Assembly: GCF_003148885.1 (NCBI RefSeq)
Contig: NZ_QGHD01000001.1
Coordinates: 286,080 to 350,079 of the forward strand
From: Hallerella porci
Lineage (GTDB): Bacteria; Fibrobacterota; Fibrobacteria; Fibrobacterales; Fibrobacteraceae
DNA length: 64,000 nucleotides
Direction: 5' to 3'
In this document: piece by piece, positions 16,853 to 24,603 of the stretch
Layout: each line of letters starts with the position of its first letter
Position numbering within the stretch: the stretch's first letter is position 1
The notes under the pieces: generated by a model
Seen by the model: the letters and a program-made list of their open reading frames with translations, nothing else
Databases searched by the model: none
What the model was told of the DNA's origin: nothing
Made by a program: the position numbers and the translations under genes

Positions 16853-18118
16853 TTATTTGGGAGCTCGCATTTTCGCTTTCGCTTCTTCGACGAGTTTTCG
16901 GTTTAAATGCGATGCCTTGCAGAAATGCGGTGCGACCTTCAAGTAGTCGCCCGCGGATTCGTTAAAGTTTCGCACGAGGCAAGGCGCGCAGAATTGCCTG
17001 TCTTCGCAATCGTAACATTGCGGGATGGCCGACTTGGTTAATGCGCGCAGTTTGTTTAACTGTGGCGACTTTTCCCAAATGTCCTTGATTGGCTGCTCGC
17101 GCACGTTGCCGCACGGCATGCCTTGCCAGCCCGAGCACGGATAAACGATACCATCCGAAGCGATGCACAAGTTGTCGAGCCCCACGCCGCAGAATTTTTG
17201 CTTGCCCCATTCTTCGCGGCTCATGGGCGGCACCGGCGTGTCGGTAAAATCCAGGTAATCCTTGTCGAACTGGATGATTTCCTTGAGCAGTTCCTCGGTT
17301 TCTTCCATCGTCAGGCGTTCGCTAAGGTTGTCCGTTGTAAAGTCGTAGCGCGCCATCATCACGAAGTCGGTTTGCGCCTTGCAATTCCTGTCGTAGGCAA
17401 ATTTTAAAACATCCTTGTACGTTTTGTAGTTTGTGTGCATTACGGGGCAGCTGATTTGCACCGGCAAGCTCGCGGCAATCAAAGCGTCGATCGAAGCCTT
17501 TGTCTTTTCACAGCTGCCCGGGAGCTGCGTAATGTGGTCGTGCTCTTCGGGGTAAACGCTGTAAAGCGAAGTTTGGATCATGCTCGGGTTCGTTTCTTTT
17601 AAAACCTCGATCATGTGCGGCGTCAAAAGCGTAATGTTCGAAAGCTCATTGAACGAAAAATCGAGCTCGCGCGCCTTGCGCAAAATCTTTTCGGCATCGG
17701 GGTGGCAAAAGAATTCACCGCCCGAAAGCGTCAAGTTCAGCGTTCCCAATTCGTGAAGCTGTTCCAAAATGTTTTCAATCACTTCGTAAGGCAAAATCAC
17801 ATTCTTGAATTTGTGCGGAATGTAGCAGTGGATGCAGCGCTCGTTGCAGCGGTTTGTCGTTTCGATTTGGCACGCGTGAACTGCGGGATTCTGAATGTAT
17901 TCCTGTCCTAAGACTTCTTGCGTATCGCCGTATGTTTTCTGGTCGTCAGGATTTTGCTGCGCGTTGTAGGTAAAGAGCGTTTTCGGATTTTCGCTATACG
18001 AAAAATGCGTATCCTGTTGCGCACAAAGTTCTGCTGATTCCGCTGCAATCAAGTAGCGGTCTTGCGCAAGCGAATCCAGAAATTCGCGCATGTCGTTTTG
18101 AATATCCGCAGGCGACAC
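16853..18118 (-). CDS. Radical SAM / SPASM peptide maturase (RiPP, FibroRumin-like)
   Basis: This radical SAM enzyme probably installs a modification on the Cys-containing precursor encoded upstream. The CNERCIHC motif (Cys 91, 95, 98 of this frame) binds the SAM-cleaving iron-sulfur cluster, with GGEFF following. The C-terminal SPASM region has Cys at FCGVGLDNLC, PCSGWQGMPC and CYDCEDRQFCAPC for auxiliary clusters. The frame as drawn starts at a GTG inside what should be one longer protein: residues encoded just upstream in another frame complete the N-terminal recognition domain. From memory it resembles the radical SAM maturases paired with Cys-rich peptides in Fibrobacter and Ruminococcus. 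Confidence 0.88.
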   Translation of the reverse strand: MSPADIQNDMREFLDSLAQDRYLIAAESAELCAQQDTHFSYSENPKTLFTYNAQQNPDDQKTYGDTQEVLGQEYIQNPAVHACQIETTNRCNERCIHCYIPHKFKNVILPYEVIENILEQLHELGTLNLTLSGGEFFCHPDAEKILRKARELDFSFNELSNITLLTPHMIEVLKETNPSMIQTSLYSVYPEEHDHITQLPGSCEKTKASIDALIAASLPVQISCPVMHTNYKTYKDVLKFAYDRNCKAQTDFVMMARYDFTTDNLSERLTMEETEELLKEIIQFDKDYLDFTDTPVPPMSREEWGKQKFCGVGLDNLCIASDGIVYPCSGWQGMPCGNVREQPIKDIWEKSPQLNKLRALTKSAIPQCYDCEDRQFCAPCLVRNFNESAGDYLKVAPHFCKASHLNRKLVEEAKAKMRAPK

Positions 18119-18299
18119 ATCTTCGAAAGCACGCTTTTTTGCACAAACTCTCTAAACTTTGAGGCTCGCGCGAAAGGGTAAGCAAAAACGCCTTGCCCGA
18201 TTCGGTGTAAGTGCGGTCGTGCTTTGTCAGCTGGCTATAAATGTAGCCGTAGTCGCCAATGGAGCGAACAAAGGCATCGCGAGATAAACGGTAATACAT
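18119..18299 (-). pseudogene. N-terminal (PqqD/RRE-like) part of the radical SAM maturase, out of frame
   Basis: A strong start (AAAGGAG, 6 bases, ATG at 18299) opens MYYRLSRDAFVRSIGDYGYI, continuing to QSLESLCKK, the first half of a PqqD-like RiPP recognition element. Near 18140-18146 the frame meets six A residues. Removing one base would read on as KKRAFEDVSPADIQNDMREF, joining smoothly to the maturase. As it stands the frame runs on into a Cys/Arg-rich tail that looks non-native and stops at 17994. Either the gene is broken or the sequence has a homopolymer error. Confidence 0.8.
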
Positions 18300-18322
18300 G
18301 AGTGTCTCCTTTAAAGTAAGTA

Positions 18323-19276
18323 TTAGGAATGGGGTTCGGATAAAAATTTGGTGTATAGTTTTTTGCCCCAATCGTCTGTAGATAAACCAAGAGTTTCTGT
18401 TGTATAACTGCGACTAGATAAGTAGGCTTTTAATTGCGGCAAAACGGATTTGTGAATATCGAGACAGTGAATTTTGGGTAAAATCAAATCATCAGTTTCT
18501 GGAAGTTCTGCAAGACTTTTTGCGCTTGAAGAAAAGCGCTTGTCCAACGAATTTAAAGGATCACTGCTGTAAATAAAAAGTCCAGATTGTAAATTTGACC
18601 GACGATTTTCAATATGCATTAATTTGTCTTCACCATGTCTCATTAAAATGATAGGAAGATTTCCCCAAGTTTTATATTGCGTTGCAGACTTTAAATCTGA
18701 TCCAGGAACACTGCCCCAATCTTCTCTTATTTGTTCAAGTTGAGCATTTGCATCTTCTAAGGTACGATTGATATCTGTTAAATCATTTTCCGGTGTTTCA
18801 GCCCCTCGTCCCTTTTCCACCCAATAAATTGAAAAGAACGATTCAATTTCGTCTGAAATTTTCCTATGGCAGAAATCATTGCCTAACGAAGCAAAATATA
18901 AAGCAACTAGATAATCCGAAGTCCAATCAATAAAAGGCGTTGGCGCTCCATAATGTTGAAGAGTGCTGAAAATGCTGATATCGGTGATTAGTTTGCAATA
19001 ATTCTTAAGAATCGGCTGATAGTTTGCATAGGCGTAATTTAACAAAGCCTCTGCAAAATTCTGGTACGAGCCAAAACGATGGTGCAATTCTTTTTCTATC
19101 CATTCGCGTTGCATCGAAGAATAAATTTTCCAAGTGCTTTCGGCTTGGCCGCGAAAATAGATGCCTTCTTTTTGAACTGAGGCAAGTTTTTGAAGAGCAT
19201 CGCTGAGTGAAAATGCTTGACTGTACTGGTATGCAACGGACTTTTGCATTGTGAATGAAAATGTTTCTAGCTGCAT
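18323..19276 (-). CDS. FRG-domain protein
   Basis: The 317-aa protein carries the FRG signature: YFRGQAESTWKIYSSMQR with Phe-Arg-Gly at residues 41-43, then STLQHYGAPTPFIDWTSDYLVALYFA, which is the family's conserved core. FRG domains are found in many bacterial accessory loci and their biochemistry is poorly known. Codon use is less typical of the neighbours and more AT-rich. It sits between the 51-aa gene and the radical SAM gene, ending 23 bases before the latter's start, so it is probably co-transcribed with the maturase. It may be part of the peptide system, an immunity or defence module, or a passenger. Confidence 0.8.
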   Translation of the reverse strand: MQLETFSFTMQKSVAYQYSQAFSLSDALQKLASVQKEGIYFRGQAESTWKIYSSMQREWIEKELHHRFGSYQNFAEALLNYAYANYQPILKNYCKLITDISIFSTLQHYGAPTPFIDWTSDYLVALYFASLGNDFCHRKISDEIESFFSIYWVEKGRGAETPENDLTDINRTLEDANAQLEQIREDWGSVPGSDLKSATQYKTWGNLPIILMRHGEDKLMHIENRRSNLQSGLFIYSSDPLNSLDKRFSSSAKSLAELPETDDLILPKIHCLDIHKSVLPQLKAYLSSRSYTTETLGLSTDDWGKKLYTKFLSEPHS

Positions 19277-19301
19277 AAAAATCTCTAAATGCTAAAAAAG
19301 G

Positions 19302-19322
19302 AGAAATCCCAAAGGGGATTAT
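19302..19322. terminator. Small hairpin between the 51-aa gene and the FRG gene
   Basis: AATCCC and GGGATT form a 6-bp stem with a 4-base loop, flanked by T-rich tracts on both sides. It could reduce read-through from the precursor region into the enzyme genes. The stem is short, so full termination is uncertain. Confidence 0.35.
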
Positions 19323-19325
19323 TTT

Positions 19326-19481
19326 TTAATCTTTAACCTGTTTGGCTATTTCGAGCAACTTGCCCAAAATGTCATACTCACTCTTTGCCTTTTGCAAAAC
19401 TTCTTGGTCTTTAGAAGTTAGGGAATAGTTAGGATTGCTTTTTATTTTGTCGGACAATTCAAAATAGGGATTCTTTGGCAT
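19326..19481 (-). CDS. Small 51-aa protein of the RiPP locus, unknown function
   Basis: The frame encodes a hydrophilic, Lys-rich protein beginning MPKNPYFELSDKIK and ending LGKLLEIAKQVKD. AAAGGAA precedes the ATG by 5 bases. The C-terminal half looks like an amphipathic helix. There is no Cys, signal peptide or recognised domain. It lies between the precursor gene and the FRG gene on the same strand. It could be a second substrate, a carrier or an immunity peptide, but nothing in the sequence decides this. Confidence 0.6.
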   Translation of the reverse strand: MPKNPYFELSDKIKSNPNYSLTSKDQEVLQKAKSEYDILGKLLEIAKQVKD

Positions 19482-19506
19482 AGTATTTCCTTTATAAAAA
19501 AATGAA

Positions 19507-19540
19507 AAAGGACATACCCCTTAACAGGGGCATATCCTTC
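19507..19540 (-). terminator. Strong hairpin directly after the precursor peptide gene
   Basis: On the minus strand AAGGATATGCCCC pairs with GGGGTATGTCCTT (13 bp, two wobbles) around a 6-base loop, followed by TTTCATTTTT. It lies 10 bases beyond the precursor stop. Such a partial terminator would give much more precursor mRNA than enzyme mRNA. Confidence 0.8.
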
Positions 19541-19550
19541 TCGTTAATGA

Positions 19551-19685
19551 TTACTGAGCGCGATCGCACTTACGGCACACGAATTCAGCGCCATAATCTT
19601 CCACAGGGCAACCAGCGGCGAAGCTGCCGGTCGGGTTGTTCTTTGCAATCATCTGAGGCTTCTTGTAAGCGATTTTCTTTTTCAT
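19551..19685 (-). CDS. Cys-containing RiPP precursor peptide, 44 aa
   Basis: The peptide starts MKKKIAYKKPQMIAKN and has a Lys-rich leader, a GSFAAGCP junction, and a C-terminal segment with Cys at 26, 37 and 40, ending VCRKCDRAQ. This layout (basic leader, small-residue junction, short Cys core) is typical of radical SAM-modified Cys-rich peptides, and the maturase, with its recognition domain, lies downstream on the same strand. Codons are C/G-ending and resemble highly expressed genes. A near-consensus promoter lies upstream and a strong hairpin follows. The core boundary and the modification are inferred. Confidence 0.8.
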   Translation of the reverse strand: MKKKIAYKKPQMIAKNNPTGSFAAGCPVEDYGAEFVCRKCDRAQ

Positions 19686-19789
19686 TGTTTTACCTATTCG
19701 GTTTTGCTCCAAGGGGTTGTAGGCGGTAACCAGAGCACTTTACTGCCTATCGAAACGGACGTTTCATGCCGCTTGCGCGGGCATTTTGT

Positions 19790-19817
19790 AATATAAGAAA
19801 AAAAAAAGATTTGTCTA
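19790..19817 (-). promoter_or_regulatory. Sigma-70-type promoter for the RiPP precursor
   Basis: On the minus strand TAGACA (5 of 6 to consensus) and TATATT (5 of 6) are separated by 16 bases. The transcription start would be near 19783, leaving a leader of about 98 bases before the precursor ATG. The 19818-20020 stretch beyond it is AT-rich, and I see no gene in it. Confidence 0.6.
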
Positions 19818-20010
19818 AAAATTTTGAAATTTATTTTGCAATGATTTTTGCTGTAAAATCGTTAAATGTTTTCAAAATGTTGCCGTAGGGACGAAATCAT
19901 CAGGCGAGGCTTTCGTAGAAAAGTCAAAAAATTTTAAGCAAAACCGCAGAAATGCGCGGCGAAATCGCGCGTTTTGAATTTAGTGTCAAAGATATTTCAT
20001 TTTAATTTTT

Positions 20011-20039
20011 CCATAAAAAAATAACCGCATTCGCGGTTA
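20011..20039 (-). terminator. Terminator after the barnase-like gene
   Basis: TAACCGCGAATGCGGTTA forms a 7-bp stem followed by a run of T on the minus strand, about 40 bases past the stop of the RNase gene. Confidence 0.8.
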
Positions 20040-20080
20040 GATTTTTCATTTTGTCTTGATTGTCAATCGAACTGTTTGCG

Positions 20081-20734
20081 TTATTTTTCAAATTCCATTT
20101 TGGTGAAAGTTTCGTAATGGTCGCTCGTAAAGTAAATGTTGCAATTTTCGGAATAAACTAAGCGGTTTGTGCCGCGATTTTGCGCGTAGTAATCGGTATC
20201 GGCTTCGCGGTAATCGAATGCGGTCGGGAGAAGTTTTTCGCGGTTGGTGAAAATGTCGCCGCCGATCATTTTGTGGAAGGTTGTCCATGGATTAAAATTC
20301 CACTTTGAAAATTTTTTCCCAGTCGTTTCGATATAAAGTAATTGACCTTCGGATTTGTTAATATAATTGCTGGGCAATTTATCGAATTTGCAAAGATAAG
20401 CGGCGACGGAATCTTTCGTCGTATAAATGCCGGATTCTTGAACGGCTTGATAAATCAAAGTTGCGCTGCTAGAAATTTGAATTTCTGCGGAAGAGGAACT
20501 TTTTAACGAATTGGAGGAATCAATTTTTGGGGAAGAGCTAGATTTTTCATTTGAGTTTTCGCTGCTAGAGATTTGAATTTCTGCAGAAGAGGAACTTTTT
20601 AACGAATTGGACGAAGTAATTTTTCGGGACGAACTGGATTCGTCTTCCGAATTGCTGACCGAAACGGTCGGGGTGGAGCAGGCGACAAAGGAAAAGGCAA
20701 AAGCTAGAAAAAGGGCGAATTTTAAGGATTTCAT
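20081..20734 (-). CDS. Secreted barnase-family ribonuclease lipoprotein
   Basis: The protein should be an exported guanyl-preferring RNase. The 217-aa sequence has a lipoprotein signal (FSFVACS, Cys19), then two near-identical Ser-rich linkers (NSLKSSSSAEIQISSS at about 43 and 75). A domain from residue 93 aligns by eye with barnase: DKLPSNYINKSE, GGDIFTNREKLLP, YREADTDYY, NRLVYS and TSDHYETFTKME. The catalytic residues are present: Lys119, Glu177, Arg191 and His206 correspond to barnase Lys27, Glu73, Arg87 and His102. No barstar-like inhibitor gene is adjacent. The Ser linkers suggest display beyond the outer membrane. Confidence 0.88.
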   Translation of the reverse strand: MKSLKFALFLAFAFSFVACSTPTVSVSNSEDESSSSRKITSSNSLKSSSSAEIQISSSENSNEKSSSSPKIDSSNSLKSSSSAEIQISSSATLIYQAVQESGIYTTKDSVAAYLCKFDKLPSNYINKSEGQLLYIETTGKKFSKWNFNPWTTFHKMIGGDIFTNREKLLPTAFDYREADTDYYAQNRGTNRLVYSENCNIYFTSDHYETFTKMEFEK

Positions 20735-20827
20735 GTTGACTCCAAAATTTTTATAAATGTAATAAAAAAACAGCTTTTTCTTAAAAATGTAAAATAATTG
20801 CCTAAATTCGGAATTCCTTCCACAAAA

Positions 20828-20855
20828 AAAGACCCGGATTTTATCCGAGTCTTTT
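20828..20855. terminator. Bidirectional terminator between the tRNA and the RNase gene
   Basis: AAAGACCCGGAT and ATCCGAGTCTTT form a 12-bp stem with one mismatch, with A-rich and T-rich flanks. On the minus strand it ends the tRNA transcript with a run of T. Confidence 0.8.
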
Positions 20856-20858
20856 TAG

Positions 20859-20932
<74 letters not shown>

Positions 20933-21017
20933 TCGAGGTGTGTACCGTTTCCAGTACAGCACCATATATAGTAATTTTGAATTTACTTGGCAAGGGGAAC
21001 TGCGAAAATTTCGCCGT

Positions 21018-22181
21018 TTAGACGTATTTTTTTAGAATATGCTGCGACGATACAAAGTAATCGATGCCGCTCCCGAGTGTGATTGCGGTAATGACTCCCA
21101 TCACAATTGTCGGGAAAATTTCCCAAACGGATTTGAAGCCTTCGATTTGTTGAATCGGATCTAATGCGCCGACGAGAATTGCAACGATGCCAATTCCTTG
21201 TAGCGCGGTTTTCCATTTTCCGCTGCGGCGCGCAGGCATAATCAAGCCTTCGGCGGCTGCTAAAGTGCGGAGAGTTTCAACGCTTGCTTCGCGGAAGTAG
21301 ATGATGGCGACCATCCAAACGGGCGCATAACCGGTCGCGATAAAGCACATGAAAATCGTCATGTTCGAAATTTTATCGCTGAACGGATCCAAGTATTTGC
21401 CGAGTGTCGAAACTTCGCCCCATTTGCGGGCGAGATGACCATCCAAATAATCGGTGAGCATAAAGCCCAAGACCATGACCAAAGCGAGAACTTTGAAAAC
21501 GAGATGATTATTCGTATAATTCAAATCGTTGTCGTAAAAGAATACCCAAAGGAAAAATGGCGTGAGCACAATGCGCGTCATCGTCAGCTGGCTTGCAATG
21601 GAAAGCGGCTTTCTGTGGGCGGGGTCGCGGTAAAACCAATAAAGGTAAGACGCTGAAGAGGCGCCCATTAAAAGAATGCTTGCGACGACGCAAATCTGCT
21701 GAAAACGATCGAGATTTAAAATGTAAACGAGCATCGTAATGTTAATCGAAATCGCTGCGATTTTTGACCAAACATGACGACCGGGAAGCTTTTTCCCTTC
21801 GCGGAGAACGCTGAGAGAAAATAGCGAATGCGCAATCAAACGAATGAGTAAACAGCCGCATCCGACGGCGAGTAAAATTTCAAAATCCGAATCTTTAATA
21901 TAATTGCGGACGAGAATACTCGACATCACGGTGACCGAGAGAACGCCTTCGATGACGTTAAGCCATAATTGATAATAAGGTTCTTCGAGTTCTTGGGCGC
22001 GGAGCTGCCAACTGCTAAGCCATGTAATAATCATTACAATTGCGGTGAGCATCGCAGCGCAGTAGCTGTGTTCTGTCCAAATGGAAGCGATTAGCGGCAC
22101 GAATAAAGCGGCACGGAAAATTCTCCAAACGCGTCCTCGCATCCGGATGTTTTTCAGTTTTTCTCTAAGTGGCATGGGCAT
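21018..22181 (-). CDS. CDP-alcohol phosphatidyltransferase family protein (PgsA-like) with extra N-terminal half
   Basis: This integral membrane enzyme of phospholipid synthesis probably makes phosphatidylglycerol phosphate from CDP-diacylglycerol. The full signature D-x2-DG-x2-AR-x8-G-x3-D-x3-D is at Asp244, Asp247, Gly248, Ala251, Arg252, Gly261, Asp265 and Asp269. At 387 aa it is about twice the usual length. Residues 35-165 are another set of membrane helices, ending in a stretch (GRHVWSKIAAISINITMLVYIL) that resembles the second half of the catalytic domain but lacks the motif, so it may be a degenerate duplicate. The gene overlaps recN by 17 bases. Confidence 0.85.
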   Translation of the reverse strand: MPMPLREKLKNIRMRGRVWRIFRAALFVPLIASIWTEHSYCAAMLTAIVMIITWLSSWQLRAQELEEPYYQLWLNVIEGVLSVTVMSSILVRNYIKDSDFEILLAVGCGCLLIRLIAHSLFSLSVLREGKKLPGRHVWSKIAAISINITMLVYILNLDRFQQICVVASILLMGASSASYLYWFYRDPAHRKPLSIASQLTMTRIVLTPFFLWVFFYDNDLNYTNNHLVFKVLALVMVLGFMLTDYLDGHLARKWGEVSTLGKYLDPFSDKISNMTIFMCFIATGYAPVWMVAIIYFREASVETLRTLAAAEGLIMPARRSGKWKTALQGIGIVAILVGALDPIQQIEGFKSVWEIFPTIVMGVITAITLGSGIDYFVSSQHILKKYV

Positions 22182-23826
22182 CCTCTAACAATTCTTTGGC
22201 GTGGGCGAGCGATGTTTCGGATTTTGCATCTCCGAGCATGCGCGCAATTTCCACGATTCTCTCGGAATATGATAGCAATTTCACATTCGAAACAGTACGG
22301 CCTTCGCCATTTTCGTGCTTTTCGACGGCAAGATGTGAGGTCGCGCGGCAGGCGACTTGCTGCAAATGCGTAATCGCAAGCACTTGATGAAAGCGTCCGA
22401 TATTTTTTAAGGCATCGCCGACATTATTTCCGACTTCGCCGCTAATTCCCGAATCGACTTCGTCAAAAACCAAAACGGGGACGCGGTCTTTTTCGGCCAT
22501 CACCGATTTGAAAGCCAAGAGAACGCGAGAAAGTTCACCGCCCGAAACGGCGATGCGGAGCGGTTTTTGGCCTTCGCCAAAGTTCGGCGCAATGCAAAAT
22601 TCGATGCGGTCTTTTCCGGTTTGCGAAAACGCTTCTTCCGAAATGGCGGTTACAAATTGCGCTTTGGGCATCCCGAGTGAATGCAGCACTTCTTCGACTT
22701 TTTTGTCGAGAGTTTCTTTGGCCGCTTTCCGTTTCTCGCTTAATTTATCGGCGAGTTCGCGTAAACTTTCTTCGGCTTTACGAATATTTTTTTGAATTTC
22801 TGCGAGGTCGGCGTCTAAATTTTCGAGGCTTTCCAATTCTTGTTTGCGCTTGGCGAGGAGTGCGATAAGTCCCGCTTCGTCGGTGCGGTATTTGCGTTTT
22901 AACCGCTGAATTTGTGCGAGGCGAGAGTTGGCGCGGTCAAGGGCAACGGGATCTATGTCCGCGGAATTTTCCACTTTTTGAAGAGATTCTTCGATGTAAG
23001 AAAGCGCATCGTATGCATCGCCCAAATGCTTGAGCCATTCTTCCATCTCGGGGAGTTTTGACGCAAATTGTCGCGTTTTCGATTGGAAGGTTTGAAGCTG
23101 CGCCATGAGTCCGCGCTCGCCGTCAAAAGTATTCCGCAATTCTTGAACCGCGTGCATTTTCGCTTCGAATTTGGAAGCGGATTCTGTTTTTTCTTCGAGT
23201 TCTGCTTCTTCGCCCGCGCGGAGAGATGCTTTTTCAAGTTCGTTCTTTTGAAAAGAAAGAAACTCTTTTTGTTCCGCTAAATTGCGGGCGTTTTCTTCGG
23301 TCTTTTTTAACGATTCTTTGAGCGCAGTCCACTCGGAAAATTTCTTTGCATACGCGGCGATTTCATTTTTCGTTTCCGCATATTCGTCGAGCAAATTCAA
23401 CTGTGTCCGCAAATCGCGAAGCAAAAGTTGATCGCTTTGCCCGTGCATTTGCACCAAAGTTTCACCGAGTTCTTCGAGAGTCGCGTGGTTGACCACAGTT
23501 CCGTTGACGCGGGCGCGGGATTTTCCGCCGGCGAGAATTTCTCGCTGAATCACGACTTCGTCATCGGCATCGATTTCTTGCGACGCTAAAATGCGCTTCG
23601 CTTCTTCGTTTGTCGAAATGTCGAAAGTCGCTTCGACAGTCGCTTTGGATTCTCCGCTGCGAATCATCGCTTGCGAAACTTTTCCGCCGACGACTGCGCG
23701 AAGAGAATTCATAAAAACCGATTTTCCGGCGCCGGTTTCCCCGGTAATTGCCGAAAATCCCGTTCCAAAAGGAACGCTACTTTCTTGAATCAATGCAAAA
23801 TTACGGATGGAGAGCTGTTTCAGCAT
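22165..23826 (-). CDS. recN: DNA repair protein RecN
   Basis: RecN is an SMC-like ATPase that acts in double-strand break repair. The 553-aa protein has Walker A GETGAGKS at residues 29-36, a long central coiled coil (about 150-370, rich in Glu/Lys/Leu heptads), the ABC signature SGGELSRVLLAFK, Walker B VLVFDEVDSGISG and the final THLQQVA. Length is typical. It is downstream of trmB on the same strand (11-base gap) and overlaps the pgsA-like gene. Confidence 0.95.
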   Translation of the reverse strand: MLKQLSIRNFALIQESSVPFGTGFSAITGETGAGKSVFMNSLRAVVGGKVSQAMIRSGESKATVEATFDISTNEEAKRILASQEIDADDEVVIQREILAGGKSRARVNGTVVNHATLEELGETLVQMHGQSDQLLLRDLRTQLNLLDEYAETKNEIAAYAKKFSEWTALKESLKKTEENARNLAEQKEFLSFQKNELEKASLRAGEEAELEEKTESASKFEAKMHAVQELRNTFDGERGLMAQLQTFQSKTRQFASKLPEMEEWLKHLGDAYDALSYIEESLQKVENSADIDPVALDRANSRLAQIQRLKRKYRTDEAGLIALLAKRKQELESLENLDADLAEIQKNIRKAEESLRELADKLSEKRKAAKETLDKKVEEVLHSLGMPKAQFVTAISEEAFSQTGKDRIEFCIAPNFGEGQKPLRIAVSGGELSRVLLAFKSVMAEKDRVPVLVFDEVDSGISGEVGNNVGDALKNIGRFHQVLAITHLQQVACRATSHLAVEKHENGEGRTVSNVKLLSYSERIVEIARMLGDAKSETSLAHAKELLEDAHAT

Positions 23827-23837
23827 AATTTCCGTTT

Positions 23838-24596
23838 CTATTCGGCCTTGTCAAATTCAATGATACTACGATAGATCGGGCGGCCTTCTTCCCGATACTT
23901 TTTTTCAAAATTCGTCATAATGCCTTCGGTTGGGGAGGCTGTATTTCGCACGATGACTTTTGCGCTCGGAAAGCGATCAAAAGTTTCGAGGGCGACTTCG
24001 TTATATTCTTTGTGGTCGGTGCCCCAGTAGAAAAGGCGTTTTCCCGGTTTGAGAACGCGGGCCACTTCCGTCAAAAATTCATCGCGGAGAAGGCGGTTCT
24101 TATGGTGGCGTTCTTTTGGCCACGGATCCGGAAAATACATGTGGAATGCGTCAACGGTATTGCTTTGAACGCGGTCGCGCAAAAAGTAAAAGACATCGCC
24201 GCGGAGCATCGCGGTATTTTCGTCTAAATGATTTCGCATTTCGCGGCTAGCGGCGTAACGCGCCCAAGTCAAATCCCATTCGCTTCCGAGAATGAAAATC
24301 TCCGGATGCTTTTTTCCGTATTCGACGAGGAATCCGCCTTTGCCCGAACCGATTTCAATTTCGATATGTCCTTGATGATTTGGAAAAATTTCTTTCCAAT
24401 CGAGCGGATGCTTGTCGGGTTGATTATCGGGAGTTTGAATCGGCTTCCGCGTCCCCGGAATATGCCGGTGAACAAAATGCCACATGCAAGGATATTCTTT
24501 GTCGCGGTTTAAATCGCGGAAAAATTCGGGAACGACGACTTCTTTCTTCGGAGAAGTTTCTGTGATTTGTTCTGGAGTTTGCAATTCTTCGTTCAT
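23838..24596 (-). CDS. trmB: tRNA (guanine-N7)-methyltransferase
   Basis: TrmB methylates G46 in the variable loop of tRNAs using S-adenosylmethionine. The 252-aa protein shows the SAM site EIGSGKGGFLVEYGKK, the family motif MYFPDPWPKERHHKNRL, and a C-terminal NFEKKYREEGRPIY segment. An N-terminal extension of about 60 residues precedes the core. ATG 24596 follows AAGGTG; GTG 24602 is an alternative. It begins 7 bases after the stop of the RNase Z-like gene. Confidence 0.93.
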   Translation of the reverse strand: MNEELQTPEQITETSPKKEVVVPEFFRDLNRDKEYPCMWHFVHRHIPGTRKPIQTPDNQPDKHPLDWKEIFPNHQGHIEIEIGSGKGGFLVEYGKKHPEIFILGSEWDLTWARYAASREMRNHLDENTAMLRGDVFYFLRDRVQSNTVDAFHMYFPDPWPKERHHKNRLLRDEFLTEVARVLKPGKRLFYWGTDHKEYNEVALETFDRFPSAKVIVRNTASPTEGIMTNFEKKYREEGRPIYRSIIEFDKAE

Positions 24597-24603
24597 GTTC
24601 ACC

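Noticed and set aside
18119..18299. Programmed frameshift in the radical SAM gene
   Set aside because: The needed shift is +1 at a run of six A. The classic A-run slippery site gives -1, and no stimulatory structure was seen. Error or mutation is simpler.
18119..19276. FRG gene as half of a simple toxin-antitoxin pair with the maturase fragment
   Set aside because: The fragment upstream of the maturase is clearly its own recognition domain, not an antitoxin.
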